Source: Neomoorella sulfitireducens (GTDB lineage: Bacteria > Bacillota > DSM-521 > Neomoorellales > Neomoorellaceae). From it: a DNA stretch of 64,000 bases. The DNA lies in NCBI RefSeq assembly GCF_024733845.1, contig NZ_JANRHG010000004.1:62001-126000 (forward strand). The letters run 5' to 3'. The position numbers and the translations under genes are program-made. The notes under the pieces are model-generated. The model saw only the letters and a program-made list of their open reading frames with translations, did not search any database and had not been told where the DNA came from. Shown here piece after piece: positions 8,270 through 16,772 of this stretch (positions are counted from its first letter, which is position 1; each line of letters starts with the position of its first letter).

Positions 8270-10018
8270 ATGCGCCACACCAAAATAGTATGTACCCTGG
8301 GCCCGGCGAGTTCCCGGGTTGATATTATCAAAGAAATGATCCGGGCGGGCATGAATGTGGCCCGGTTCAATTTTTCCCACGGCAGTCATGCCGAGCACGG
8401 CGCGCGTATGGCTGCCGTCCGCCGGGCGGCAGCGGAATTGGGTGTCCGGGTGGCCCTTCTCCTGGACAACAAAGGCCCGGAAATCCGCCTGGGGGAGATC
8501 CAGGGCGAAGTAGTCTTGAAGGACGGGGACGAAGTCATCCTGACTACAGAAGCAATCGTCGGTAATGCCCATCGCCTGCCGGTCAATTTTGCCGGCCTGC
8601 CCGGGGACGTACAGCCAGGCCAGATAATACTGTTGGATGATGGTTTAATTGAGCTGGAAGTGCTGGATACCACCACTACCGAAATTCGCTGCCAGGTTCG
8701 CCATGGTGATGTTATTTCCAGCCATAAGGGTGTTAACGTTCCCGGAGCCGAGATAACCCTGCCGGCCCTGACGGAACAGGACATTAAAGACCTGGAGTTC
8801 GGGCTGGAGCAAGGGATAGATTTTATCGCCCTTTCCTTTGTCCGTACGGCTACCGACGTCCTGGCGGCACGCAAAGAGCTGGAAAAGCGCGACGCCAGGG
8901 TGGCCCTTATCGCCAAGATTGAAAACCGGGCCGGCGTCAACAACCTGGAGGAAATACTCCAGGTGGCCGACGGGATCATGGTGGCCCGGGGGGATCTGGG
9001 AGTAGAAATCCCGGTCGAAGAAGTACCCCTGGTTCAGAAAAGGATTATTGAGGCCTGTAACCTCGCCGGCAAGCCGGTAATTACGGCCACCCAGATGCTG
9101 GAATCTATGATCCATAACCCGCGTCCCACCAGGGCCGAAGCAAGCGATGTGGCTAACGCCATTTTTGACGGCACGGATGCCATTATGCTGTCCGGGGAAA
9201 CGGCCATGGGTCGCTATCCGGTCGAGGCAGTGGCCACCATGGCCCGCATTGCCCGACGGGCGGAAAAAGAATTACCTTACCATGACCTTTTGCTGAAAAA
9301 AGGGCTGGCAGCCGAACGGACGGCTACCGATGCCATCAGCCATGCCAGCTGTACCATCGCCTTAGAGCTGGGCGCGGCGGCCATCATCACCCCGACGGCT
9401 TCTGGCTCCACGGCCCGGCGAGTGGCCAAGTACCGTCCCCAGGCTCCCATCCTGGCTACCAGCCCGGATGAAAGGGTTTTAAACCAGCTCTGCCTCGTCT
9501 GGGGTGTCGAGCCTTTGCTCGTCGAGTCCACCGGTGGTACCGATGAAATGGTCAACGCGGCGGTGGCGGCAGCTATACTTTCAGGCCGGGTCAAACAGGG
9601 CGATCTGGTAGTCATTACCGCCGGTGTGCCCGCAGGGGTGCCCGGCACGACCAATTTGCTCAAAGTACACATTGTAGGCGAAGTGCTGGTAAGGGGGCAG
9701 GGGATAGGCAAGGAGGTAACAAGTGGTACGGCACGCGTGGTAAAGACGGCGGCCGAAGCGCTGGACAGGGTCCGGGAGGGTGATATCATAGTTACGGCCG
9801 AAACGAGCCCCGAATTCCTGCCGGCTATGGAAAGGGCGACAGCCATTATTACTGAAGCTGAGGGCCTGACCTCCCATGCAGCCGTAAACGGCTTCAGCCT
9901 GGGTATCCCGGTCGTGGTGGGGGCTAAAGAGGCAACCCGGAAGCTGGCCGACGGTATGACTGTAACTGTTGACGTTGTCCGCGGCCTGGTCTACAGGGGC
10001 CAGAGCCGGGTATTGTAA
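8270..10018 (+). CDS. pyk: Pyruvate kinase with C-terminal PEP-utilizer-like domain
   Basis: A 582-residue enzyme transferring phosphate from PEP to ADP. It begins with MRHTKIVCTLGPAS at the ATG behind AAGGAGGCAACC; a much longer reading frame upstream is not used. The catalytic barrel includes the lysine of ALIAKIENRAG (about 213) and MLESMIHNPRPTRAE; the C-domain runs from about 350 to 470. An extra domain of about 100 residues (from about 478) contains GLTSHAAV, resembling the phosphohistidine domain of PEP synthases, as in Bacillus and Geobacillus enzymes. Whether its His is functional is not known. Cotranscribed with pfkA. Confidence 0.96.
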   Translation: MRHTKIVCTLGPASSRVDIIKEMIRAGMNVARFNFSHGSHAEHGARMAAVRRAAAELGVRVALLLDNKGPEIRLGEIQGEVVLKDGDEVILTTEAIVGNAHRLPVNFAGLPGDVQPGQIILLDDGLIELEVLDTTTTEIRCQVRHGDVISSHKGVNVPGAEITLPALTEQDIKDLEFGLEQGIDFIALSFVRTATDVLAARKELEKRDARVALIAKIENRAGVNNLEEILQVADGIMVARGDLGVEIPVEEVPLVQKRIIEACNLAGKPVITATQMLESMIHNPRPTRAEASDVANAIFDGTDAIMLSGETAMGRYPVEAVATMARIARRAEKELPYHDLLLKKGLAAERTATDAISHASCTIALELGAAAIITPTASGSTARRVAKYRPQAPILATSPDERVLNQLCLVWGVEPLLVESTGGTDEMVNAAVAAAILSGRVKQGDLVVITAGVPAGVPGTTNLLKVHIVGEVLVRGQGIGKEVTSGTARVVKTAAEALDRVREGDIIVTAETSPEFLPAMERATAIITEAEGLTSHAAVNGFSLGIPVVVGAKEATRKLADGMTVTVDVVRGLVYRGQSRVL

Positions 10019-10073
10019 CGTCCTGTTTGAAAAAAGGGAGTATACCGGCAAAATAAAAAGGGAGGAGAAAAGT

Positions 10074-10847
10074 ATGGCCTTGGATAAAACGACAATGGTT
10101 AAAAGGCTGACAGAAGTCCTGCGCCTGGATACGGGTTTAGTGGGGGTAAAGCTTTATAAAGACCGGAAAGACCTGCCCCGGCGGCCGTACAACTGGAAGA
10201 TTAACATCTGCCAGCTGGTGGCTGCGGCCCGCTACCAGGGCCGGGCCGGTTCCGGGACGCCGGACCTCATGATCTGCGCCATCGGCGCGGCCTGCACCGG
10301 CCTCATCAAGACTCCGGAGCGCTTTACCAGCGGCAAGGCTCCTCTAGGCCGCTATGTAGCCGATCTCGAAGCCGGCCGGCGTTTTATGGCCAATACTTAT
10401 AAGCTGGGAGATGCAGGGAAAATTTACGATGGGATTCTTGTAGCCCCTGTAGAAGGTTTTACCAAAGAAGATCCCGATGTAGTGGTCATATATGCCAACC
10501 CGGCGCAAGCAATGCGCCTGATCCATTGCTGTCTCCATGAAACCGGGGAACCGATCAAGGCCGATACGGTGGCCGAAGCGGCCCTCTGTTCATCCATCGC
10601 CTTTGCCCTGAAAGAACAAAAGCCTATCATCGGTTTTCCTTGCAACGGCGACCGCACCTTCGGGGGGACCCAGAAGGATGAACTGGTCTTCGCGACACCT
10701 TATAATTTTCTGGAGATAATAGTTGAAAATATGGAGAGCCTGCTTATGGGGCACGGCCAGCTTTACCCCATCGCGCCCTTTAATAATTTCACACCTACTA
10801 TGGTTCCATCTTATACCATGCAGCCGGAAGACCTGGAAAACAGGTAA
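10074..10847 (+). CDS. DUF169 family protein
   Basis: A 257-residue protein of the DUF169/COG2043 family, common in anaerobes and archaea. Typical features are GLVGVKLYKD near the N-terminus, CQLVAAARYQG (about 44), a small Cys-containing segment ICAIGAACTGL, and the C-terminal GFPCNGDRTFGGTQKDE motif. Conserved cysteines suggest metal or thiol chemistry, but no reaction is established. The ATG at 10074 follows a strong GGGAGGAG; it is 55 bases after pyk. It ends eight bases from the convergent minC stop, with no clear terminator between them. Confidence 0.75.
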   Translation: MALDKTTMVKRLTEVLRLDTGLVGVKLYKDRKDLPRRPYNWKINICQLVAAARYQGRAGSGTPDLMICAIGAACTGLIKTPERFTSGKAPLGRYVADLEAGRRFMANTYKLGDAGKIYDGILVAPVEGFTKEDPDVVVIYANPAQAMRLIHCCLHETGEPIKADTVAEAALCSSIAFALKEQKPIIGFPCNGDRTFGGTQKDELVFATPYNFLEIIVENMESLLMGHGQLYPIAPFNNFTPTMVPSYTMQPEDLENR

Positions 10848-10855
10848 GTTCAGGT

Positions 10856-11554
10856 TCAGGAGGTTTTACGGCTTAAATTTAAATACGGTTCAACGATAAT
10901 TTTATTACCGGCAAGGCGGGCTATCTCGGGATAGGGCCGCCTTGTATTTTGCTCCGGAGAGCGGGCGATTACACCGGCGATACTGAGTTGTTCCGGGGTC
11001 ATGCGATAGGCGACAATGACGGCTTTTCTATTGTCAGCGACGCCGGCATGGGCACTGCCGAGGAGCGTGCCCATAACCAGGATATTGCCGCTTGCTTTGA
11101 TGGTCGCCCCTTGATGGACGTTGCCAACCAGCACAACATGGCCATTATAGATCAGTTCCCGGCCGTTACGAAGATTGACCTCTTCTAGCAAGGTAGGAAG
11201 TCCTGTTGTTTCAGCTAAGGCAGGAGCAGGCATAGCATCGTCAAAGTTGTTTTTTAATACCGCGGACGAAGTTGCATTCCCGTACTTTTTGGAGGAACGA
11301 TATCGCGCCGGTAAAGTTATATTGTTTCCCGGGACAAGGCCGTATTCCCGGCAAATGGCTTCCAGTTCGGCAGTTTCGTGGCTGCTTAAAGGGGAGGTGG
11401 GGACCAGGGCAAAGGAGGCACCTTTAAAGAAGCCCCGGGCGGCGGCGAATTTAGCGGCTAGGTTGGCTCGCAGTTCATTAAAATCCCGGCTGGCATCCAG
11501 TAAAATCAGCAGGCCGCCGCGGGTTCCTTTAAAGGTTATACAATCCTGTGCCAT
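10856..11554 (-). CDS. minC: Septum site-determining protein MinC
   Basis: A 232-residue inhibitor of FtsZ polymerisation. The N-terminal domain (1-105: ITFKGTRGGLLILLDAS...) is followed by an Ala/Pro-rich linker and the right-handed beta-helix dimerisation domain with NGHVVLVGNVHQGATIKASGNILVMGTLLGSAHAG (about 137-172), the MinD-binding region. The second Met is chosen because GAAAGGAGCAATTGT precedes it. MinD and MinE/DivIVA are not adjacent, so it stands apart from the usual mreBCD-minCD cluster. Confidence 0.93.
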   Translation of the reverse strand: MAQDCITFKGTRGGLLILLDASRDFNELRANLAAKFAAARGFFKGASFALVPTSPLSSHETAELEAICREYGLVPGNNITLPARYRSSKKYGNATSSAVLKNNFDDAMPAPALAETTGLPTLLEEVNLRNGRELIYNGHVVLVGNVHQGATIKASGNILVMGTLLGSAHAGVADNRKAVIVAYRMTPEQLSIAGVIARSPEQNTRRPYPEIARLAGNKIIVEPYLNLSRKTS

Positions 11555-11988
11555 ACAATTGCTCCTTTCCAAGAAGGAAAGCCTTTTTATTTTATATATC
11601 GCATCTTCCTGGAAAGATTCGCCTTAAAGAGCCATTTTTCCTGCTACAGGGAAAAAATTGCCGGTATTTGTTGCCGATTTTAATTGGTACAGGAATAAAT
11701 GTCGTACCCTTCATTACCATCAGAGAAGGGCCGCTGGTGCTTTTGGGTTGCGCCCACTCCGGGTTGATCCGCCAGGGATTTAAAAAGCTCCAATTTAAGC
11801 GGATGGTAGTGGCAATATAGGCGATCCTAATTGTGGCAACTACTGGAGCAATTATAGGCACTAAAACAAGGAGTGTTTCACGTCTCAGCGTAGGGCGTTA
11901 CTCAAGCCTTCCCGGAATTGTCTCACGAACACCCCGCGGCAGAAGCTATTTACCAAGTGGCATGTAATCCTCAAATTCAAAGAGACGA
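11555..11988. other. Intergenic region with a metallo-hydrolase gene relic
   Basis: About 430 bases without an intact gene between minC and the nitrilase-family gene. Bases 11700-11776 hold a recognisable gene fragment, listed separately. The rest (11790-11988) shows nothing I can assign. Confidence 0.5.
11700..11776 (+). pseudogene. Fragment of an MBL-fold hydrolase gene
   Basis: The stretch translates to ITIREGPLVLLGCAHSGLI, matching ITTKEGPLVILGCAHSGLI of the intact MBL-fold gene at 45862-46704. Sequence on both sides no longer matches, and no start, other metal-binding motifs or complete domain remain. It is best read as a decayed copy. Confidence 0.6.
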
Positions 11989-12783
11989 TTACACGGAGTA
12001 AAAGTCCAGAAGTTTCTTGGCATTATTTTTTATGTCTTCTATGTAAGGCCACCTTTGCCGCAGTTGTTCAATCAGGGACGGGCTAAAGGTGAAGGAATAC
12101 ACTCCCGGTTCCTGGCCACAGGTTAGGAGTGTCTGCCCGTCAGGATAGGCAAAAAAGCTCTGTCCTTCTACTTTTCTCCCGTCCCGGTAGTGTACATTGG
12201 TGTTGTTGGTCATAGCTAGAAACACCGTGTTCTCACTGGCCCTGGTAATACCTATGCTTTGCCACAAGCGCGCCCTATTGGCCGGGATACTGGCCGGGTT
12301 GAGAATTAAAGAGGCGCCGCGTAGGGCCAAGCTGCGGACCAACTCAGGGTAAAAAAGATCTACACATATTATGACCCCAAGCCGGAGGCCTAGATGGTCG
12401 AAGACTGGCAGGTTGCTGCCGGAAGCGATATGAAGTCTTTCGCCAACGGCGTGAGAAGGGAAGATTTTTTCGAAGATCAAAGGTTTATTTAGATAGTTGC
12501 TCCAGGCGATACCCAGGGAGTATACCATTTGCCCCACCTGAACGTATTGCGCTCCGGCTACTAGCAGGGCGTCCGGACACTGAAGCACTGCATGTAAAGC
12601 GAGTACATTATCGTAGTACTCCTCCCATGTTAGAATCCGGGTTCCCAGCCAGGCTTCGGGCAATAAAATGATATGGGTATCAACCGGGACCATAGACAAA
12701 TACCTTTTCATGCTCTCCAGATTTTTGGCGAGGTATGTTCTTTCCGGTGAAAATTGAATAATACTGAGCTTGTAAAGTTCCAT
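11989..12783 (-). CDS. Carbon-nitrogen hydrolase (nitrilase superfamily)
   Basis: A 264-residue enzyme with the complete nitrilase-superfamily triad: Glu43 (ILLPEAW), Lys106 (IFEKIFPSH) and Cys140 (GVIICVDLFYPE). Members hydrolyse nitriles or amides, or act as ammonia-producing side domains; the substrate here is unknown. The N-terminus is normal (LYKLSIIQFSP), and TAAGGAG lies upstream of the ATG. It stands alone on the minus strand, with a gene relic on one side and a decayed stretch on the other. Confidence 0.88.
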   Translation of the reverse strand: MELYKLSIIQFSPERTYLAKNLESMKRYLSMVPVDTHIILLPEAWLGTRILTWEEYYDNVLALHAVLQCPDALLVAGAQYVQVGQMVYSLGIAWSNYLNKPLIFEKIFPSHAVGERLHIASGSNLPVFDHLGLRLGVIICVDLFYPELVRSLALRGASLILNPASIPANRARLWQSIGITRASENTVFLAMTNNTNVHYRDGRKVEGQSFFAYPDGQTLLTCGQEPGVYSFTFSPSLIEQLRQRWPYIEDIKNNAKKLLDFYSV

Positions 12784-12921
12784 CTCTTCGACATCTCCTT
12801 AGACAAAGGTAATATTATTATCCTTTAACTAGCAAGTACCACTGGCATCCAAGTTTTAAACCCCTGATATAAGTTACTTTCTTAAAAAAGAAGCCGAAAA
12901 TTTTTTTGCAGAAAAAAGAAA

Positions 12922-12984
12922 GAAGACACCCTTTCCGAATCTAATTGGATACTGTCAAGAGAATCCAAAAAAAAGAATGTCTTC
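12922..12984. repeat. Nested inverted repeat
   Basis: GAAGACA (12922-12928) pairs with TGTCTTC (12978-12984), and inside it TTGGAT (12945-12950) pairs with ATCCAA (12963-12968). It lies in AT-rich DNA just upstream of a deleted transporter gene. It could be an end of a lost insertion element or a structured RNA, but no transposase coding sequence is present. Confidence 0.35.
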
Positions 12985-13049
12985 AAGATGATGGTACAAC
13001 AAGAAGGCAGTCACCATCAAGCGCCTCCTTTATTGAGAAGTGAAAGAAG

Positions 13050-13266
13050 ATGTTAAACATCCTTATCAACGGCCTCACCAGCCTGCTGACTGATATTTCC
13101 ACGGAAATGGTTTATCCTCCTCCTGCCGGCTTCCATACTGGCCGGCTTTTTGTGGGATACTTTCGGTCCCCAGGCACCTTTCTATTTCGGCGGCGTGGCA
13201 GGCATGCTGGCTTTCCTGGGCAGGTGGTGGATCCTGCGACCGGGCATAACGGACCCGGATAACTAG
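13050..13266 (+). pseudogene. Internally deleted MFS transporter gene
   Basis: The start (MLNILINGLTSLLTDISTEMVYP) is the first helix of a major facilitator transporter. After about 22 codons the frame shifts and the text continues as the last helix region (LPASILAGFLWDTFGPQAPF, then GGVAGMLAFLGRWWILRP) to a stop. The middle of about 350 residues is missing. A deletion joining the two ends explains this. It cannot make a working transporter. Confidence 0.8.
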
Positions 13267-13463
13267 AATAAAAATATGGCGTCTAAAAAACAGGCGAAAC
13301 TACTAAACTATCTAGTAGCAAAAATGTCCGTGAAGACTTGCCGCCCGGCCCAGCAGAAAACGTGAGTTTTGTTGTACGGAGAAGAAATTTCCGGAAACTA
13401 TCAGCAGGAATTAGCCCATAAAAAGCGAATACAATATAAAAGAACATATGTAGATAACTTTTT
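13267..13463. other. Intergenic leader region upstream of the Moco-type riboswitch
   Basis: About 200 AT-rich bases between the MFS relic and the riboswitch. A TATAAA at about 13435 could be a -10 element for the riboswitch transcript, but no matching -35 is clear. No supported coding sequence. Confidence 0.3.
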
Positions 13464-13583
13464 TCCTCCGAGCTTTCCGGCCTAAAGGAGAAACCTATGG
13501 CAGGTTGGCCTGGACCGCTGGTCCACGGGGTGTACCGGGAAACTGGTATGCCTTCCTGGTTTCGAAAAGGAGGGGGTTGGCCA
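13464..13583 (+). promoter_or_regulatory. Probable molybdenum/tungsten cofactor (Moco/Tuco) riboswitch
   Basis: The element starts with CCTCCGAGC, continues with GGAGAAACCTATGGCAGG and GCCTGGACC, contains a perfect TGGACC-GCT-GGTCCA hairpin (13510-13524) and a GAAA-capped stem ACCGG-GAAA-CTGGT (about 13534-13547), and closes with GCCTTCC and AGGAGGG. This order resembles the MOCO RNA motif that senses molybdenum or tungsten cofactor. An intrinsic terminator follows about 30 bases later, and the genes downstream are a DUF364 protein and a ModA/ModB-type importer, the expected regulon. The match is by eye; a covariance search would settle it. Confidence 0.72.
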
Positions 13584-13612
13584 TTAGAGAGAGCTATAGC
13601 CTTTTCAGAGTT

Positions 13613-13645
13613 AAACCCCGCTCCGTGGTAGAGACGGGGTTTTTA
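13613..13645 (+). terminator. Intrinsic terminator after the Moco-type riboswitch
   Basis: AAACCCCG (13613-13620) pairs with CGGGGTTT (13635-13642), with an inner CTC/GAG pairing and a T-run. Placed between the riboswitch and the coding region, it is probably the expression platform. Confidence 0.8.
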
Positions 13646-13686
13646 ATTTGGTGTACATTATATTAAACAGGAAAGGAGAAGGCTTA

Positions 13687-14415
13687 GTGCAGTTTTTAGA
13701 AGGCATAAGGGAAAAATTTCGCCGGTTGGTAGAAAGCAGGCACCTTAGCGGCGAGGAAGAGATCAAGGTGGTAAGCGCCCGGCCCCTGACTCCCGAGGAA
13801 GCCATCGGCCGGCCGGAACGCCGGGACTTTCCCCTTTTGAAGGGCAAGGAAACTATGATCCAGGCTACTTTTTTGGATGCCTGCGGGCAGGCGTATACCG
13901 ATATGCCTGGGAATTACCGGGGCACCCTGAAGGAAGTTTTGACCCTGCCGTTACGTAATAATTACGAACGGGCTATATTTATCGCCACCTTGAATGCCGT
14001 TATGCGACAGCTGAAACTGGTAGACAGGACCATCCACTGCCGCGATCAGGAACCAGGCCGGTGCGCCACCTGCCTGGTAGAATACGTCCGGGAGCGTTTC
14101 GGAAACCCCCGGATTGCCTTTATCGGCCTGCAGCCGGCCATGGTGGCGGCCCTGGCTGCCCATTTTCCAATCCGGGTGACCGATCTTGATCCCGACAATG
14201 TCGGCCGGCGTAAAGACGGTGTTTTGATAGAAGACGCCAGCCGCACACCGGAAATCATTGAATGGAGCGATTTGGTCTTAGCCACCGGGACTACAGCCGT
14301 CAATGACACCTTATCTGGGGTAGTGGGCCGGAAACCTGTTGTCTTTTATGGGGTTACCATCAGCGGTATTGCTCGCCTAGCAGGTTACGAGCAGTATTGT
14401 TCTTTCGGGCATTAA
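13687..14415 (+). CDS. DUF364 putative heavy-metal chelation protein
   Basis: A 242-residue protein ending in a DUF364 domain (NPRIAFIGLQPAMVAALAAH..., DLVLATGTTAVNDT, VVFYGVTISGIARL), a Rossmann-like fold associated with metal handling. Residues 1-100 contain NNYERAIFIATLNAVMRQL, the enolase-N-like part of the family. The GTG start follows AGGAAAGGAG closely. DUF364 genes are commonly found beside metal or oxyanion ABC transporters, and here it precedes modA-like and modB-like genes under a Moco-type riboswitch, suggesting a role in molybdate or tungstate handling. No reaction is known. Confidence 0.75.
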   Translation: MQFLEGIREKFRRLVESRHLSGEEEIKVVSARPLTPEEAIGRPERRDFPLLKGKETMIQATFLDACGQAYTDMPGNYRGTLKEVLTLPLRNNYERAIFIATLNAVMRQLKLVDRTIHCRDQEPGRCATCLVEYVRERFGNPRIAFIGLQPAMVAALAAHFPIRVTDLDPDNVGRRKDGVLIEDASRTPEIIEWSDLVLATGTTAVNDTLSGVVGRKPVVFYGVTISGIARLAGYEQYCSFGH

Positions 14416-14439
14416 ATTTCAACGTTGAGGAGGACGACA

Positions 14440-15234
14440 ATGGTGTTTGTAAAACCCGTACGCTTATTATTAGGCTTGCTGTTATCGGGGTTACTGGTGC
14501 TGGCGGGCTGTGGGAAAAGCCAGGACCCGGCGGGTAAAACGGCCGGGCATTCCCTTTTAATCTATAGCGGCGCCGGCCTCAAAAATCCGGTCGAGGAGAT
14601 TGGTGCCGCTTTTCAAGCCCAAACCGGCATAAAAATTAATTATACCTTTAGCGGTGCCGCCCAGCTCAACAACCAGATTATATTAACCAAGCAGGGGGAC
14701 GTTTACCTGCCGGGGGATATAGCGGAATTAAAACCTGTGAAAGAGAAAGACCTGGTAGCCTGGGTAAAGAATGTCGTTTATCACATCCCCGTCCTGGCTG
14801 TTCCACAAGGGAATCCAGCCGGCATCCGCCAATTAACGGACCTGGGTCGGCCGGGGGTAAGGGTTGCCCTCGGTGATCCACAGGCTGTTCCCATCGGCAA
14901 GCTAGCCGACCAGCTTTTGCAGGAGAAGGGCTTGTTAGAGGCAGTCAATAAAAATGTGGTAGTAAGGACGCCGACGGCAAACGAGTTGGTGGTGTATCTA
15001 AGCACCGGCCAGGCCGATGCCGCCATCATCTGGGAAGAAAATTACCAAGGTGTAAAAGATAAGCTCGAGATGGTAACAATACCCGAACTGATGGATTATG
15101 TTAAAACCGTGCCGGTGGCAGTCCTCGAATGTTCCGAAGAAAAAGAACTAGCCCAACGACTTGCTGATTTTTTTACTTCGGCGGACGCCCACCAGATCTG
15201 GCAAAAATGGGGTTATAAACAGGTCAACCGGTAA
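14440..15234 (+). CDS. Molybdate/tungstate-type ABC transporter substrate-binding lipoprotein
   Basis: A 264-residue lipoprotein (signal sequence ending LVLAGCGKS) of the ModA/WtpA type. Recognisable parts are LLIYSGAGLKNPVEEIGAAF at the start of lobe 1 and the hinge/lobe 2 motif TPTANELVVYLSTGQADAAIIWEEN. These proteins bind molybdate or tungstate outside the membrane. The ATG behind GAGGAGGACGACA is preferred over the earlier in-frame TTG. Preceded by the DUF364 gene and followed by the permease, all downstream of the Moco-type riboswitch. Confidence 0.85.
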   Translation: MVFVKPVRLLLGLLLSGLLVLAGCGKSQDPAGKTAGHSLLIYSGAGLKNPVEEIGAAFQAQTGIKINYTFSGAAQLNNQIILTKQGDVYLPGDIAELKPVKEKDLVAWVKNVVYHIPVLAVPQGNPAGIRQLTDLGRPGVRVALGDPQAVPIGKLADQLLQEKGLLEAVNKNVVVRTPTANELVVYLSTGQADAAIIWEENYQGVKDKLEMVTIPELMDYVKTVPVAVLECSEEKELAQRLADFFTSADAHQIWQKWGYKQVNR

Positions 15235-15255
15235 GGTTGTATGGGAGGGACCACT

Positions 15256-16053
15256 TTGGGAATAAAATTTTTTAAAATAACAAATATGTTAATAACCTTT
15301 CTGGTCCTGGTTTTTATTATAGCTGCCGTTGGGACCGTACTTGTCAAGGGGATCCCATATATTCCTGCTTCTTTAAAATCGCCGGAGCTGATTTTTGCAG
15401 TCAGGCTCAGCTTGATAACCTCCATAATTTCCACGGCCGCCTGCCTGCTGGTAGCCGTGCCGGTAGCCAACACCCTGGCCCGCTACAACCTGCTAGGTCA
15501 AAGCTGGATGGTAAATATCATCCGTATTCCCTTAACCCTACCGCCCATTGTCTCCGGCGTTTGCCTGCTCTTACTCTTTGGCACCACTACTATTGGTGAA
15601 ACCCTGGCCAGGTTGGGCTTGCGCTTTGTTTTTACCGTACCGGGAATCATCCTGGCCCAGTTTTTTGTTAATCTACCTTCTTTAATAACCGTACTCAAGG
15701 CGGCCATAGAAAACGTAGATGTCCGCCTGGAATATGTGGCCCGGACCCTGGGTTATACCCAGGCGGGGGCATTTTTTAAGGTAACTTTGCCGTTAATCCG
15801 TAATAATATCCTCGCCGGGCTAATTCTCACCTGGGGTAAGGCCCTGGGAGAGTTTGGGGCGGTGCTCATGCTGGCCGGCGCTACCAGGTTCAAAACGGAA
15901 ACCCTGCCTATTTCCATCTATTTAAATATGGCTACCGGCGATATGGATGCTTTGATGGCTTCGACGGCCATTCTGATCCTGATCGCCGTGACTTCCCTGG
16001 CCGTTTTTGAGCGGGCAGGAGTAAAGCTATATGAGCGGATGACGGGCTTGTGA
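15256..16053 (+). CDS. Molybdate/tungstate-type ABC transporter permease
   Basis: About 265 residues with six hydrophobic segments and the ABC-permease EAA loop (RTLGYTQAGAFFKVTLPLIRNNILAGLILTWGKALGEFGA), of ModB/WtpB type. The start could be ATG at 15241, but the TTG at 15256 sits at ideal spacing from GGGAGGG. The ATP-binding subunit (ModC type) that usually completes this importer is missing: the next genes on the strand are unrelated and a toxin-antitoxin pair follows. An ATPase encoded elsewhere must serve it if the importer works. Confidence 0.85.
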   Translation: MGIKFFKITNMLITFLVLVFIIAAVGTVLVKGIPYIPASLKSPELIFAVRLSLITSIISTAACLLVAVPVANTLARYNLLGQSWMVNIIRIPLTLPPIVSGVCLLLLFGTTTIGETLARLGLRFVFTVPGIILAQFFVNLPSLITVLKAAIENVDVRLEYVARTLGYTQAGAFFKVTLPLIRNNILAGLILTWGKALGEFGAVLMLAGATRFKTETLPISIYLNMATGDMDALMASTAILILIAVTSLAVFERAGVKLYERMTGL

Positions 16054-16105
16054 AGGAATGATTGCCCGCGCGCTCGCTGCGGCTATCCCGGGTTGTGCTA
16101 GGGTT

Positions 16106-16492
16106 TTAATAAGGACAGTCAACAACAATTCCAGGGATAAAATCAAAATGCTTTTTATTCCTTGTGGCGAGAACAGCGTCCAGATGTAATGCTGTTGCCG
16201 CTATAAGAGCGTCTATAGGATTTAATCCGGGATCTTTTCTGTATTTTCCCAGGAACTCCCCGGCTTTTCTGGCTATATCCATGTCAACTTCAACTATCCC
16301 ATTTAAGCCATCGAACAGCCGGGCCATTTTCTCTTGCTGTTCAACTGTAATATGCTGCGCGGCATATAATTCCATAACGGTTATTGAACTGATCCATCGT
16401 TCCATGTCCTGGCATCTGAAAAGATAATCGGTAGCAGGCCTGAAACCGCGCAGGTGATCAACGCAAATATTCGTATCAAATATTACCCTCAC
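16106..16492 (-). CDS. VapC-like PIN-domain ribonuclease toxin
   Basis: A 128-residue PIN domain with the acidic active site: FDTNICVDHLRG (Asp near residue 6), VMELYAAQ (Glu), and the C-terminal NPIDALIAATALHLDAVLATRNKKHFDFIPGI with two more acidic positions. VapC toxins are endoribonucleases neutralised by a cognate antitoxin. The GTG start overlaps the stop of the upstream AbrB-type gene by four bases, the classic antitoxin-toxin coupling. Confidence 0.88.
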   Translation of the reverse strand: MRVIFDTNICVDHLRGFRPATDYLFRCQDMERWISSITVMELYAAQHITVEQQEKMARLFDGLNGIVEVDMDIARKAGEFLGKYRKDPGLNPIDALIAATALHLDAVLATRNKKHFDFIPGIVVDCPY

Positions 16493-16752
16493 AGGGTTTC
16501 CTCCAATCTTTTTTGGGCAGCTAAACGGAGTTCCTCGACATAATTTGCGTCTACATGTGGCCAGATTCCTGCTGTTTCTTCTAGTATCTGCTGCCAATTA
16601 TCCTTTTTGGTTTTATTGAGCGGTTCAATTACAACTTTATTACCTACCAGGTTAATAATTAAAATATCACCTTTTTTTATACATGCTTTTTCCCTTAATT
16701 TAGCAGGCAACACAATCTGGCCTTTGCTGGATACTTTTATCATACCCTGCAA
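16489..16752 (-). CDS. AbrB/SpoVT-type antitoxin (VapB-like)
   Basis: About 87 residues starting with a swapped-hairpin DNA-binding domain (MIKVSSKGQIVLPAKLREKACIKKGDILIINL), followed by a C-terminal arm (WQQILEETAG...AAQKRLEETL) that would bind the PIN toxin. The TTG at 16752 is favoured because GGAGGTG lies about eight bases before it; ATG at 16743 is the alternative. Overlaps the toxin gene. Likely autoregulated through the upstream palindrome. Confidence 0.82.
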   Translation of the reverse strand: MQGMIKVSSKGQIVLPAKLREKACIKKGDILIINLVGNKVVIEPLNKTKKDNWQQILEETAGIWPHVDANYVEELRLAAQKRLEETL

Positions 16753-16772
16753 TTTTACTACACCTCCACAAA

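Noticed and set aside
8386-8979. A 197-codon minus-strand open frame
   Set aside because: Opposite pyk, Ser/Arg-rich, with no ribosome site or similarity.
12960-13049. A short frame read as part of a transposase
   Set aside because: Only about 22 codons with no transposase motif; the inverted repeats alone do not make an insertion sequence.
13276-13365. A 29-codon frame MASKKQAKLL...
   Set aside because: No ribosome site, no similarity, and it lies in decayed sequence.
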